64,000 nucleotides of DNA from Phytoactinopolyspora halophila (GCF_003287285.1 NZ_QMIG01000010.1:86587-150586), one strand, 5' to 3'. Shown: positions 1 through 8,518, numbered from the stretch's first letter. The notes: a model not told the origin generated them from the letters alone. Program-made: numbers and translations.

Positions 1-2
1 AG

Positions 3-332
3 CTGGAACGGATCGCAGACCACGTGGTGATCATCGATGGCGGTTCGTTGTTGCGGTCGTCCTCGACGTCCGAGTTCACGCAGGCGAGCCAGCAGCTCGC
101 CGTGGAGGTGACCTCGGGTACCGGAGCGGTCACGGAGGTGCTGACCGCGGCTGGCCTCGACGTCAGCGTGGACGGCCGGATCCTCGTGGTGGAGCTGGCC
201 GGCGACGAGACCTACGACGTCGTGCGCGATGCCGTCGCGAAGCTTGGGCACGGGCTGGTCCGGCTCGAACCGCGGCGGCATCGGATCGCCGAAGTCTTCG
301 AAGGAGGGGTGGCCGGTGCCGGAACAACCTGA
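3..332 (+). CDS. ABC transporter ATP-binding protein, C-terminal fragment (cut by window edge)
   Basis: Only the last 109 residues are in the window; the gene begins upstream. The visible start reads LERIADHVVIIDGG, which is the stretch just after the switch histidine in ABC ATPases, so Walker A and B lie outside. The remainder is the usual C-terminal accessory region. Its end overlaps the next gene by 17 bp, and that gene is a permease, so the two form an ATPase/permease pair at the inner face of the membrane. Substrate is unknown. A second pair of the same design follows, suggesting a heteromeric or duplicated exporter. Confidence 0.85.
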   Translation: MERIADHVVIIDGGSLLRSSSTSEFTQASQQLAVEVTSGTGAVTEVLTAAGLDVSVDGRILVVELAGDETYDVVRDAVAKLGHGLVRLEPRRHRIAEVFEGGVAGAGTT

Positions 333-1296
333 TCACGAGCCGGTGCAGCCGGAGCCCGGCGCGGGGCCGGCTGCTGGGTCCGCACCGGATGGTGCGACGG
401 GCTCGGCGGCGCCGTCGGGTGTCATCCACGACATTGGCTATCGGGGGTACAACGGGCCGCGCCTCGGACGCGGCGCGATTGCGCGTGCGCTGTTCGTCCA
501 CAACTTGCGGGGTATGTACGGGCTGGGGCGATCCGGCCGGTCCAAGGTGTTGCCGTTCGGGTTGTTCGCTGTCATGTGCATGCCCGCGCTCATCATGGCT
601 GCCATCGCCGTCGTGCTTGCCCAGCAGGGCCTGATGTCGCAGCTTCCGGTGCCGTACTCCCGCTACGCCGTGATACTCCAGGCGGTGACGGCCATCTTCC
701 TCGCGGCGCAGGCTCCCCAGGTTGTCTCCCTCGACCTGCGGTACAAGACCATCCCGCTGTACCTGTCGCGGCCGCTGGAGCGCGTCGACTACGCCGTGGC
801 CAAGGCCGGTGCCGTGGCCACGGGGGTGTTCATCCTGCTGGCCACGCCGCTCGTGGTGCTGTATGTCGGCGCGCTGATCGCCGAGTTCCCGGTCGGCGAG
901 CACACGGCCGACTTCGTGCTCGCGCTGCTCGGCGCGGCGTTGTTCGCGCTCGTGCTATCGGGGGTCAGCGTCTTGATCGCGTCGTTGACTCCCCGGCGCG
1001 GGTTCGGCATCGCGGCAATCGTCACGGTGCTGGCGTTGAGCACGGCCGTCGTCTCCGCCCTGCAGGGCATCGTGGGACATGCTGAAGGGAACATGACCGC
1101 TGCCGGGTGGATCGGCCTGTTCTCCCCGTTCACGTTGGTGGACGGTGTCCAGGTGTGGGCGTTCGGCGCGAGCTCGTCGGCGGCAGCCGGGCCTCCTGGA
1201 AATGGCGGTGGCGCGGTCTTCGCGCTCGTCACGCTGGCGGTCATCGCTGGCTCCTTCGCTCTGCTGGTCCGCCGCTACGAGAAGGTGGCGACATGA
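316..1296 (+). CDS. ABC-2 type transporter permease
   Basis: A 326-residue membrane protein. The first about 45 residues are Pro/Gly/Ala-rich, then comes an IHDIGYRGYNGPRLGR segment that I know from actinobacterial ABC permeases. About six hydrophobic segments follow. I chose GTG 316 because a strong Shine-Dalgarno (AAGGAGG, 301-307) lies 8 nt upstream, although the frame stays open back to 229. It overlaps the upstream ATPase gene and is followed 22 nt later by another ATPase gene, so all four transporter genes are probably one operon. Substrate cannot be inferred. Confidence 0.88.
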   Translation: MPEQPDHEPVQPEPGAGPAAGSAPDGATGSAAPSGVIHDIGYRGYNGPRLGRGAIARALFVHNLRGMYGLGRSGRSKVLPFGLFAVMCMPALIMAAIAVVLAQQGLMSQLPVPYSRYAVILQAVTAIFLAAQAPQVVSLDLRYKTIPLYLSRPLERVDYAVAKAGAVATGVFILLATPLVVLYVGALIAEFPVGEHTADFVLALLGAALFALVLSGVSVLIASLTPRRGFGIAAIVTVLALSTAVVSALQGIVGHAEGNMTAAGWIGLFSPFTLVDGVQVWAFGASSSAAAGPPGNGGGAVFALVTLAVIAGSFALLVRRYEKVAT

Positions 1297-1318
1297 TGTG
1301 CTCGGAGAAGGTGGTCGT

Positions 1319-2236
1319 ATGACGGTCATGACCGTAGCGGACGTGTCGCGGTGGTTCGGCAACGTCGTCGCGGTGAACGACGTGACGATGTCCGTCGGTC
1401 CGGGCATCACCGGCCTGCTCGGCCCGAACGGTGCCGGAAAATCCACGTTGATCAACATGCTCGCCGGGTTCCTGCCCCCGTCGGCAGGAACGGTGACGCT
1501 CGATGGCGCCCCGGTGTGGAAGAATCCACAGATCTACCGCTCGATCGGGCTGGTTCCCGAACGGGAGGCCGCATACGACGTGCTGACCGGTCACCAGTTC
1601 GTCGTGGCCAACGCGGAGCTGCACGGCCTGCCGGATGCAGGTGCGGCGGCGCAGCGGGCGCTGGCCACGGTGCAGATGGAGTACGCGCAGGACCGCAAGA
1701 TCGGCGGGTACTCGAAGGGGATGCGCCAGCGGATCAAGATGGCCTCGGCGCTGGTCCACGAGCCGAGCGTGCTCCTGTTGGACGAGCCGTTCAACGGCAT
1801 GGATCCCCGCCAGCGCCTGCACCTGATGGAGCTGTTGCAGGCCATGGGGGCCGAGGGGCGCACGGTGCTGTTCAGCTCGCACATCCTCGAAGAGGTCGAG
1901 CGGCTGGCCAGCCAGATCGAGGTGGTCGTCGCCGGCCGGCACGCCGCATCCGGCGATTTCCGGGAGATCCGGCGGTTGATGACCGACCGCCCACACCGCT
2001 ATGTCATCAGTTCGAGCGATGATCGCGCGCTCGCCGCGGCGTTGATCGCCGACGGCTCGACGACCAGCGTCTCGCTGGATTCCACCACCGAGACGCTGGA
2101 GGTTGACGCGGTCGAGTTCCTGCCGTTCGCGGAGCTGGTGCCACGGGTGGCGCGCGATGCCGGTATCCGGCTGTATCGGGTCAGCCCGGCTGACGAGTCC
2201 CTGGAGAGCGTCTTCTCCTACCTGGTGGCGATATGA
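1319..2236 (+). CDS. ABC transporter ATP-binding protein
   Basis: A 305-residue ABC ATPase. Walker A is GPNGAGKST at residues 35-43; the signature is the variant YSKGMRQR instead of LSGGQ, followed by Walker B (LLLDEPFNGMD) and the switch His in SSHILEEV. The C-terminal third is the accessory domain usual in ABC-2 exporters of the CcmA/YhaQ type. Start ATG 1319 has a GGAG about 10 nt upstream and lies just after the first permease; the frame is open further upstream, but that part overlaps the permease gene. It presumably energises the permease encoded next at 2289. Confidence 0.92.
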   Translation: MTVMTVADVSRWFGNVVAVNDVTMSVGPGITGLLGPNGAGKSTLINMLAGFLPPSAGTVTLDGAPVWKNPQIYRSIGLVPEREAAYDVLTGHQFVVANAELHGLPDAGAAAQRALATVQMEYAQDRKIGGYSKGMRQRIKMASALVHEPSVLLLDEPFNGMDPRQRLHLMELLQAMGAEGRTVLFSSHILEEVERLASQIEVVVAGRHAASGDFREIRRLMTDRPHRYVISSSDDRALAAALIADGSTTSVSLDSTTETLEVDAVEFLPFAELVPRVARDAGIRLYRVSPADESLESVFSYLVAI

Positions 2237-2288
2237 GGGGGTCGGAAGTGAGGTTCGTGTCGAACGGCGAATGGCGCAGGAGGCTCGC

Positions 2289-3008
2289 GTGCTGAACCCC
2301 ACGATCGTCCGGTTGACCGCGCATGGACTCCTCGGCGGGCGACGGCTGCTGGTGCTCGGGTCGCTGTCGTTGCTCATCGTGGCACTTGCCGTGCTGTTGC
2401 AAGTGTTCGCGGGAGTCAACGAGGCGGACGCGGCGGACTTTTTGCAGGGTGTCTCCTTCGGCACGCTGTTGCCGCTATTCGGGTTGATCATCGGCACGGG
2501 CGTCATCGGCTCGGAGATCGACGACGGCTCGATCGTCTATGTGCTGGCAAAGCCGGTTTCCCGGGCTGTGATCGTGCGCAGCAAGTTGGCCGTTGCCGTG
2601 GTCGCCATGGTGCTCTTCGCCGTGGTCCCGACAATCCTGGCCGCATTGATCATGGCTGGAAATACGCCGGGATTGGCGATGGCGTTCGGAGCCGGAGCGG
2701 TGGTGGCCGGCATCGTCTACAGCGTCATCTTCTTGTTGCTCGCCATCGTGACCCGGCATGCCGTGATCTTCGGCCTCGTCTATGCCCTGGGCTGGGAAAG
2801 CCTCGTCGGCAGCTTCGTGCCGGGCGCCCGGGAGCTGAGTGTGCAGCAGTGGGCGCTGTCGATCATAGATGCCGTCGAGACGGACGGATTCGTGACCGCG
2901 CATGTTGATCTAGGAGTGGCGATCGTGCTCAGCGTCGTGGTCATCGGCCTGTTCACCTGGTTGGCAGGACGGCGGCTAGCCGCCATGACGTTGTCCACCG
3001 AGGAATAG
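2289..3008 (+). CDS. ABC-2 type transporter permease
   Basis: A 239-residue integral membrane protein with about six hydrophobic segments and the ABC-2 pattern of a large first loop (IGSEIDDGSIVYVLAKPVSR), which is typical of ABC-2 permeases that meet their ATPase through a cytoplasmic coupling region. The GTG start at 2289 has an AGGAGG at 2278-2283 with 5 nt spacing; ATG 2271 is in frame but has only a weak site. It is the last gene of the four-gene transporter set and is followed by the promoter/operator of the next operon. Confidence 0.88.
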   Translation: MLNPTIVRLTAHGLLGGRRLLVLGSLSLLIVALAVLLQVFAGVNEADAADFLQGVSFGTLLPLFGLIIGTGVIGSEIDDGSIVYVLAKPVSRAVIVRSKLAVAVVAMVLFAVVPTILAALIMAGNTPGLAMAFGAGAVVAGIVYSVIFLLLAIVTRHAVIFGLVYALGWESLVGSFVPGARELSVQQWALSIIDAVETDGFVTAHVDLGVAIVLSVVVIGLFTWLAGRRLAAMTLSTEE

Positions 3009-3052
3009 TCAGCCGCCGTACCGGGCTCCGCGGTAAAGGTATACTGGACCGA

Positions 3053-3069
3053 GTACAGTAATGCTGTAC
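3053..3069. promoter_or_regulatory. perfect palindromic operator candidate with upstream -10
   Basis: GTACAG-TAATG-CTGTAC is a perfect 6+5+6 palindrome. A good -10 hexamer (TATACT, 3040-3045) lies just upstream, which would put the transcription start near 3052, inside the palindrome's left edge. That geometry suits repression by a dimeric helix-turn-helix protein. The natural candidates are the two XRE-cupin regulators encoded at the end of the same operon. The promoter and palindrome are seen; the identity of the regulator is inference. Confidence 0.6.
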
Positions 3070-3099
3070 CTCGCCCGGCCGTATCTGGAGGAGCCTGAC

Positions 3100-4191
3100 A
3101 TGACCACGACGCCCGTACCACCTCGGGTCGACCACGACGGCACGTCGGAGCGCGACGGACATGGAGACGAGGAACCCATCGACGTCGTGCACGTCGGTCT
3201 CGGCCCGATCGGCCGTCAGGTTCTGGAGTACGTGACCGGCCGGCGCCGTTACCGCAGCGTCGGGGCCGTCGACATCGACCCCGATCTGGCCGGCCGGCCG
3301 CTGCGCGACATGCTGGGCGCCGACACGGATGCCGGGCCCGGTGGCGACGCTCCCGGGCCAGAGGTGCGCGTTGCCGCGGACGTCGGCGAGCTGGGGCCAG
3401 CCCGGCCCGGAGCCGTCGCCGTGCACTGCGCCGGATCCTCCCTGGAACGGGTAGCGCCGTCGTTGCGTGCCCTGCTGGCCGCCGGATACCACGTCGTGTC
3501 CACGTGCGAGGAGCTCTCGTACCCGTGGGCATCGCAGCACGAGCTGGCCACCGAACTCGACCGCGTGGCCCGCGCCAACGGCCTCGTCGTGTTGGGTACC
3601 GGCGTCAACCCGGGATACTCGATGGACTACCTCCCGGTCGTCATGGCCGCCGCACAGCGTTCCGTACGCGGCGTCGGGGTCCACCGCGTCCAAGACGCCG
3701 GGCAGCGTCGGCTTCCATTGCAGCGCAAGGTCGGCGCAGGGCTCGGTGTCGACGAGTTCGCCGAGCGGGTGCGTGAGGGGAGCATCCGCCACGTGGGCCT
3801 GCCCGAATCCGCGCGGATCATCGACCGGGCGCTGCGCTTGGGCTGCACGGACTTCACCGAGACGATCGATCCGCTCGTCGCGAGCTCTCCGGTGGCCTTC
3901 GGCGGCGGCACCGTCGCCGCCGGTCACGTCCTCGGGATTGACCAGCAGGTGCTCGGTACGCGCGGGGGAGACACCGTGATCAGGCTCCACCTGCAGATGG
4001 CCGTGGGTCTCGATGACCCCAGGGACGTGATCACACTTGACGGCGAGCCAGGCCTCGAGACGGTCGTCCGCGGCTTGCACGGAGACGCGGCGACCGCGGC
4101 CGTCGTCGTCAACTCGCTGGGACGCGTCCGCGTCGCGGCCCCGGGGCTGCGGACTGTCGACGAGATTCCGGCCTCGCCCCTGAACCTGTGA
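3100..4191 (+). CDS. 2,4-diaminopentanoate dehydrogenase-like / dihydrodipicolinate-reductase-fold oxidoreductase
   Basis: A 363-residue protein with an N-terminal Rossmann fold (VVHVGLGPIGRQVLEY, about residues 30-45) of the DapB type. The central segment EELSYPW...GTGVNPGYSMD is the hallmark of the 2,4-diaminopentanoate dehydrogenase family, which acts in ornithine breakdown in anaerobes but is also widespread in actinobacteria with unknown substrates. ATG 3100 is chosen because GGAGGAG (3087-3093) sits 6 nt upstream; the in-frame ATG at 3061 lies inside the operator. It is followed 19 nt later by two XRE-cupin regulators, suggesting control by an amino acid or amine. Confidence 0.75.
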   Translation: MTTTPVPPRVDHDGTSERDGHGDEEPIDVVHVGLGPIGRQVLEYVTGRRRYRSVGAVDIDPDLAGRPLRDMLGADTDAGPGGDAPGPEVRVAADVGELGPARPGAVAVHCAGSSLERVAPSLRALLAAGYHVVSTCEELSYPWASQHELATELDRVARANGLVVLGTGVNPGYSMDYLPVVMAAAQRSVRGVGVHRVQDAGQRRLPLQRKVGAGLGVDEFAERVREGSIRHVGLPESARIIDRALRLGCTDFTETIDPLVASSPVAFGGGTVAAGHVLGIDQQVLGTRGGDTVIRLHLQMAVGLDDPRDVITLDGEPGLETVVRGLHGDAATAAVVVNSLGRVRVAAPGLRTVDEIPASPLNL

Positions 4192-4210
4192 ACCGGCCGG
4201 GACGGAGCTG

Positions 4211-4774
4211 ATGGGAGTCGACCCGGAACCAGACGCCGTCGGGGAACGCATCCGGATGCGGCGTCGTGAGCTGGGGCTCACGCTGCAAGACCTCGCCCAC
4301 CGGACCGGGTTTTCGAGGAGTTTCCTGAGCCAGGTCGAGATCGGGCGATCGCGGCCGTCGGTGAGCGCCCTGGCACGGATCCGCTCCGCGCTCGACATGA
4401 CGACGTCGATGTTCACCGCCGACGAGCCGGATCGCCGCGTTCGTGTGGTGCGCAAGGACCGGCGCAAGGCGGTGGCGTATCCGGGCGGGCGCCACCCCCT
4501 GGAGCTGCTCACACCGGACCTGCAGCGCCGGTTCGAAGTCACCCTCTCGCACGACGCCCCGGGTCCGTGGCACGATGCCGAACCACCCGAGCCCGCCGGA
4601 GAAGTGTTTGGATTCGTCCTGGAGGGTGCCTACGAGATCGAGATGGATGCGGAGGTCCATACCGTGCGCACGGGTGACAGTATCCATGCCACTCCCCGGG
4701 GGCCGTATCGCGTGCGGGTGGCGAGCGACGGGCCGGCCCGCGCCATCTGGATCGCGATCCCACCGGCCTTCTGA
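4211..4774 (+). CDS. XRE-family regulator with C-terminal cupin domain
   Basis: A 187-residue protein with a helix-turn-helix of the XRE type at about residues 10-65 (LTLQDLAHRTGFSRSFLSQVE) and a cupin barrel at about 110-185 (GEVFGFVLEGAYEIEMD...GDSIHA). Proteins of this build usually bind a small metabolite such as an amino acid or polyamine in the cupin and repress neighbouring catabolic genes. It shares its last base pair region with the next gene (TGATG junction), which is a paralogue. The two may form heterodimers or answer to different ligands; that is inference. Confidence 0.9.
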   Translation: MGVDPEPDAVGERIRMRRRELGLTLQDLAHRTGFSRSFLSQVEIGRSRPSVSALARIRSALDMTTSMFTADEPDRRVRVVRKDRRKAVAYPGGRHPLELLTPDLQRRFEVTLSHDAPGPWHDAEPPEPAGEVFGFVLEGAYEIEMDAEVHTVRTGDSIHATPRGPYRVRVASDGPARAIWIAIPPAF

Positions 4775-5472
4775 TGGCGAATGCAGGTGACGGCGCGGCG
4801 ATGAACGAGCCGCGAGACTCGCGAGACTCGCGGGAGACGGCAGGGCCGGCGGGGCAGGGAGTGAGCCGTGCCGAGCTGGGCCGGCGGCTTCGTTCCATCC
4901 GACAAGCGCAGGGATACAGCCTGCAGAACATCGCCGAGCAGGCCGGGCTTTCCAAGAGCTTCGTCAGCCAGCTGGAACTGGGACACACGGCTGCGTCGCT
5001 GGGGACGCTCAAGCGGATCTGCGCCGTGCTCGACATCCCGGTGTGGGCGCTGCTCGACGATGAGCCCGACAAGCCTGGCGGGCCGGGCGAGCCAGGAGAT
5101 GCTCCGGGAGCTCGTGACGGGGAGTCCGGGTCGGGCTCGGTGGCGATCGTGCGGCACGACCGGCGCAAGGTTCGCCGGTATCCGGGTTCGGACACCGAGA
5201 TATCGCTGCTGACGCCGGATCTCGACCGAAAGATCGAGGTCACGTTGAGCGTGCTGCAGCCCGGTGAGGGCTACGGGCACGAGACCTACACCCACCGGGG
5301 CGAGGAGTTCGGCCTCGTCCTGTCCGGCACGTACGAGGTGACCGTAGACGGGGTGGCGTACGTGCTGGAAGAAGGCGACAGCATCTACTTCTCCAGCCGG
5401 TTGCCACACCGCACCCGCGCCCTGGGCGACACTCCGGTCACGACGTTCTGGGCCGTCACGCCTCCCTCGTAA
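4774..5472 (+). CDS. XRE-family regulator with C-terminal cupin domain (second copy)
   Basis: A 232-residue paralogue of the preceding gene: XRE helix-turn-helix at about residues 31-86 (QNIAEQAGLSKSFVSQLE) and cupin at about 160-230 (GEEFGLVLSGTYEVTVD...GDSIYFSS). Both carry a matching linker, RHDRRKVRRYPGSDTEISLLTPD here and a close relative in the first copy. ATG 4774 overlaps the stop codon before it; ATG 4801 is an alternative. The first codons include a 9-bp tandem repeat (4811-4837) giving RDSRDSRE. It closes the operon that begins at 3100. Confidence 0.88.
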   Translation: MANAGDGAAMNEPRDSRDSRETAGPAGQGVSRAELGRRLRSIRQAQGYSLQNIAEQAGLSKSFVSQLELGHTAASLGTLKRICAVLDIPVWALLDDEPDKPGGPGEPGDAPGARDGESGSGSVAIVRHDRRKVRRYPGSDTEISLLTPDLDRKIEVTLSVLQPGEGYGHETYTHRGEEFGLVLSGTYEVTVDGVAYVLEEGDSIYFSSRLPHRTRALGDTPVTTFWAVTPPS

Positions 5473-5529
5473 GCGCCGAGCGCCAGAGATCCGAGAGCGT
5501 CCGTCCGGCCGATGTCGGAGAACGGCAGT

Positions 5530-6858
5530 TCAGTGCGCCGACGTGACGTCGTCGTGCCCTCGGGTTGCCTCGTCGTGCCCGCGCGTGGCGCCGTCGTCCC
5601 CGCCGCCAGGTGCGAGCTCCTGCAGGATCGTTTCGAGCCGGTCGAGGTGTGCGCGGATCCACGGCAGCTCGGTGGGCTCCTCGGCAGCGAGGGCGGCACA
5701 CTGCTCGGCCTCGTCGGTCCCGTACAGCATGCTGGTGGCCAGCCGGATCCGCAGCGCCTTGTCGCCGCCTTCGAACTCGGCGCCCGGCACGGTGCCCATG
5801 CCGTAGCTGTCCAGCAGGTATGTGGCCAGCTCGGCTCCGCTGGTGACACCGTGGGCCGCGAGGTGTTCCCGCCAGGGCTGGAAGTCCGGGTAGAGGTAGA
5901 AGGCGGCCTGCGGGGTGGGCACGGGGATGCCGGCACTGGTCAATCGGTCGCACACGGCCCGGGCGACGGCGCCGTGCAGCCGGCGGCTGCGATCGACCCG
6001 CTCGACTAGCTGGTCGGGTTCGCTGAGGGCGAACGCCGCTGCGTGTTGCACGGGTGTGGCGGGACTGGACCAGATCTCGCTGGCCACGCCCGCGACACCG
6101 GAGTGCAGCTGCTGGCCGGCCGCGCTGTCGGGGAAGCGGGCCAGGCCCATCCGCCAACCGCCCAGCGCGAGGTTCTTGCTCAAGCCGGTGGTGACCACGG
6201 TGCGTTCCGGAGCGAATTCGGCGGGGCTGTGCACGAGCGTCACGTCGTCGTGCACGAGGTCCCGGTAGATCTCATCGGAAACGATCACGAGATCGAGTTC
6301 GCGCGCGACCTCGGCGAGCCGTTCGACGGTGTCCCGGGAGGGAACGGTGCCGGTGGGGTTGTCCGGGACGGTGACGATGACGGATCGCACATCCCGACCC
6401 AGCGATCTGGCCTGGGTCACGGCCGTCTCCAGCAGTTCGGGCTGCGGGACGCCGCCCTGGCCCGGCGCCGCGGGTACGTGAACCGGCTGGGCACCCGTGA
6501 GGCGTGCCTGGGCCGCGTAGCTTACCCAGCTGGGTGCGGGGACCACGACGTCGCCGCCGAGGCTGAGCAGAAGGCCGTAGAGCAATGGCTTGCTTCCCGG
6601 GCCGACGATCATCAGGTCGGGATCGGCCGGCAGCGCGCGCCGTTGCCAGTAACCGGCGGCGGCGGTGCGGAGTTCGGGTAACCCGGTGACGGGCCCGTAG
6701 CTGTTGTGATGTCCGTGCGCCGACAGTGCCTCGCGCAGGGCCGGATGGACGGGTAGGCCGGCCTCGCCGAATCCGAGCGGAAGTACCGGGAGACCGGCGC
6801 GGCGGCGCTTCTCGAGAGCCTCGTTGATCGCCAGCGTCGCTGATACGGGCACGGACAT
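5530..6858 (-). CDS. class I/II pyridoxal-phosphate aminotransferase
   Basis: A 442-residue fold-type I aminotransferase. The PLP-binding lysine is K228 in GLSKNLALGGWRMG; the substrate/PLP contacts VPDNPTGTV (about 164-172) and VSDEIYRDL (about 193-201) are intact, as is the C-terminal arginine region (RIRLATS). The C-terminus ends in a tandem ATRGHDE/ATRGHDD tail that is not part of the fold. ATG 6858 starts a canonical N-terminus; the frame is open further upstream. It is divergent from a LysR regulator, its likely controller. Substrate cannot be assigned. Confidence 0.88.
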   Translation of the reverse strand: MSVPVSATLAINEALEKRRRAGLPVLPLGFGEAGLPVHPALREALSAHGHHNSYGPVTGLPELRTAAAGYWQRRALPADPDLMIVGPGSKPLLYGLLLSLGGDVVVPAPSWVSYAAQARLTGAQPVHVPAAPGQGGVPQPELLETAVTQARSLGRDVRSVIVTVPDNPTGTVPSRDTVERLAEVARELDLVIVSDEIYRDLVHDDVTLVHSPAEFAPERTVVTTGLSKNLALGGWRMGLARFPDSAAGQQLHSGVAGVASEIWSSPATPVQHAAAFALSEPDQLVERVDRSRRLHGAVARAVCDRLTSAGIPVPTPQAAFYLYPDFQPWREHLAAHGVTSGAELATYLLDSYGMGTVPGAEFEGGDKALRIRLATSMLYGTDEAEQCAALAAEEPTELPWIRAHLDRLETILQELAPGGGDDGATRGHDEATRGHDDVTSAH

Positions 6859-6975
6859 GCGTAAACAACTCCGAACTGTGTCTCGGGGATCGGATACGTG
6901 TGCTATCACTCAGCATGCCGTACTAAGAGCATCGCAACAAGCGATTCTTTTTTGGGTATACATTAAGCTGTACTT

Positions 6976-7926
6976 ATGCTTGATTTCCAACGCCTTCGTG
7001 TGCTCCGAGAATTCGCCCGACGCGGGACAATTGCGGCAACAGCGCAGGCTCTCGGATACACGGCGTCGGCGATCTCCCAGCAGCTGGCCAGCCTGGAGCG
7101 TGAGATCGGCACGGCGCTGCTCGACCGCCACGCCCGCAGCGTCGAGCTGACCGACGCCGGGCGGCGGCTGCTCGGTCATGCCGACGGAATTCTCAGCGCT
7201 GTCGAGGCAGCCGAGTCCGACGTTGCGGCTGCAGCGGGCGAAGCGGCAGGCCAGATCACCGTTACCGCGTTTCCTTCCGCTGCTGTGGCATTCGCGCCGC
7301 GGCTGGCAGGTGGCCTCCGGCCACACCGGCGGGTGCAGCTCGTCCTCCGGCAAGCCGCCGGTGCGGTCGGCACGCGGAGGGTCAGCACCGGCGATGCCGA
7401 CGTCGCTCTGGCCGAGGGCTGGTCCGGCAGCGTGCCGGACTCGCTCGGTGGGCGCCTGAGGGTGCGCCGTCTCCTGCGGGATCCGCTGGTCCTGGCCGTG
7501 CCCAAGCGACATCGCCTGGCCGACCCGGAACGGCCGGTCGAGCTGGCAGCGCTGCTCGACGAATCGTGGATCGTCGCGCCGCCGGGCGAGCCGTCGCGTG
7601 GGGGAATCGAGCAGTTGCTCGCGCCCTATGGGGGTGCTCCCGCAGCGGCATGGGAGTTCGAGGGCCAGGGCACGATCCTGAGCCTGGTGGCGCGTGGCAT
7701 CGGCATCGCCGCCGTTCCCTCACTTGCCCTGGCACTGCGCACGGGTGGTGTGCGATTCCGCCAGCTTCCGGAAGACGTGCCGGTGCGAGATATCTACAGT
7801 GTCGTACGGACCGCCAGCATCGAGCGGCCGTCCGTCGCCGTGACGTTGAAGGTCCTCGCCGATGCCGCCACCACGGTGGAGCGAGAGCTCTCTTCCCTCC
7901 TGGAGTCCAGGAATGGTGCCCGCTGA
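6976..7926 (+). CDS. LysR-family transcriptional regulator
   Basis: A 316-residue regulator with the N-terminal winged helix (LDFQRLRVLREFARRGTIAATAQALGYTASAISQQLASLE split over residues 2-41) and a LysR substrate-binding domain at about 90-300. There is no Shine-Dalgarno; the hexamer TAAGCT (6964-6969) ends 6 nt before the ATG, so the mRNA is probably leaderless. The 117-bp gap to the divergent aminotransferase gene contains GTATAC and CTGTAC half-sites (6956-6973) that would overlap this promoter, consistent with autoregulation. It probably senses a metabolite of the aminotransferase reaction. Confidence 0.9.
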   Translation: MLDFQRLRVLREFARRGTIAATAQALGYTASAISQQLASLEREIGTALLDRHARSVELTDAGRRLLGHADGILSAVEAAESDVAAAAGEAAGQITVTAFPSAAVAFAPRLAGGLRPHRRVQLVLRQAAGAVGTRRVSTGDADVALAEGWSGSVPDSLGGRLRVRRLLRDPLVLAVPKRHRLADPERPVELAALLDESWIVAPPGEPSRGGIEQLLAPYGGAPAAAWEFEGQGTILSLVARGIGIAAVPSLALALRTGGVRFRQLPEDVPVRDIYSVVRTASIERPSVAVTLKVLADAATTVERELSSLLESRNGAR

Positions 7927-7963
7927 AAGGGTGCACCGCTGAAGGCCGGGTGCGTGGTCTGTT

Positions 7964-7985
7964 GTGGCATGCGCGTGCGCGCCAC
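7964..7985. terminator. hairpin between convergent genes
   Basis: GTGGC and GCCAC arms enclose GCGC-gt-GCGC, making a compact GC-rich hairpin with one mismatch, 37 nt after the LysR stop codon and 1 nt past the stop of the convergent DUF3140 gene. It can serve both directions. Confidence 0.55.
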
Positions 7986-7986
7986 G

Positions 7987-8334
7987 TTATTCTTCTTGTT
8001 GGGGGCGGAGCGGGTCGTGGCCGACGTTCATCAACCGGTGGCGGCGCCGTTCGTCGGTGGACAGTTCCTCGCGCGGCTGTGCCGACGTCTCTTCTTCGAC
8101 CACGTCGATGACTTTCTGCATGACGATGAGATCATCGCCCGTGAGGTCGGAGCGGCGCTTGCCGAGGATCGATAGGACGGCGAGCCCCAGCGGTGCTGGC
8201 CCGGACGGGCCAGGCTGCGGTGTGAGATCCGGTTCGACCCCGAGCCACTCGCGTAGCTCTCGCGAGGTCATGTTCACGACCTCGTGAAAGCGGTCCCAGA
8301 GTGCCTCGACTTGGGGAGAGGTGTGGGTCGCCAT
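7987..8334 (-). CDS. DUF3140 family protein
   Basis: A 115-residue soluble protein of unknown function. The N-terminal LWDRFHEVVNMTSRELREWL is the diagnostic DUF3140 segment; the middle GKRRSDLTGDDLIVMQKVIDVV is also typical. The tail is charged and glutamine/glutamate-rich. I chose ATG 8334; the frame extends upstream, but without a homologous N-terminus. It is divergent from the sigma factor gene at 8561, and its 226-bp upstream gap carries the ECF-type promoter matches. Confidence 0.8.
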   Translation of the reverse strand: MATHTSPQVEALWDRFHEVVNMTSRELREWLGVEPDLTPQPGPSGPAPLGLAVLSILGKRRSDLTGDDLIVMQKVIDVVEEETSAQPREELSTDERRRHRLMNVGHDPLRPQQEE

Positions 8335-8446
8335 GGTGCTACCTGTCACCACTTCTATATGGGGAACATGGGACATTTGACGATTTGAAGAATGCTTTAC
8401 CCGCATGATGCTGACCCATGCGTGAGTGTCATCGTGGGGTACTCGT

Positions 8447-8470
8447 GGGAACGGTTTCGACGAAGGTGTC
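8447..8470 (+). promoter_or_regulatory. ECF-sigma-type promoter match (distal)
   Basis: GGGAAC (8447-8452), 15 nt, then GTC (8468-8470). The GGAAC core is the -35 element of many actinobacterial ECF sigma factors. The spacer is a little short, so this is a weaker candidate than the one at 8492. It reads toward the group-2 sigma gene. Confidence 0.35.
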
Positions 8471-8491
8471 ACGGAGACGAGCAGCGACAAT

Positions 8492-8518
8492 GGGAATAAG
8501 CGCGACATGCCTGACGTC
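8492..8518 (+). promoter_or_regulatory. SigR/SigH-type promoter match upstream of sigma factor gene
   Basis: GGGAAT (8492-8497), exactly 18 nt, then GTC (8516-8518). The known SigR/SigH consensus is GGAAT-N18-GTT, so one base differs. Transcription would start near 8525, about 35 nt ahead of the sigma factor start codon. In mycobacteria and Streptomyces the SigB/Hrd-type genes are known targets of thiol-stress or envelope-stress ECF factors, so the match fits. Confidence 0.5.

Noticed and set aside
2953..4542. 529-codon antisense frame over the dehydrogenase and first XRE-cupin genes
   Set aside because: Covers two well-recognised genes on the other strand and shows the Arg/Pro-rich composition of a shadow frame.
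6956..6973. GTATAC...CTGTAC as a copy of the 3053 palindrome
   Set aside because: Only the right half-site matches; the left halves are out of register, so a common regulator is not supported.
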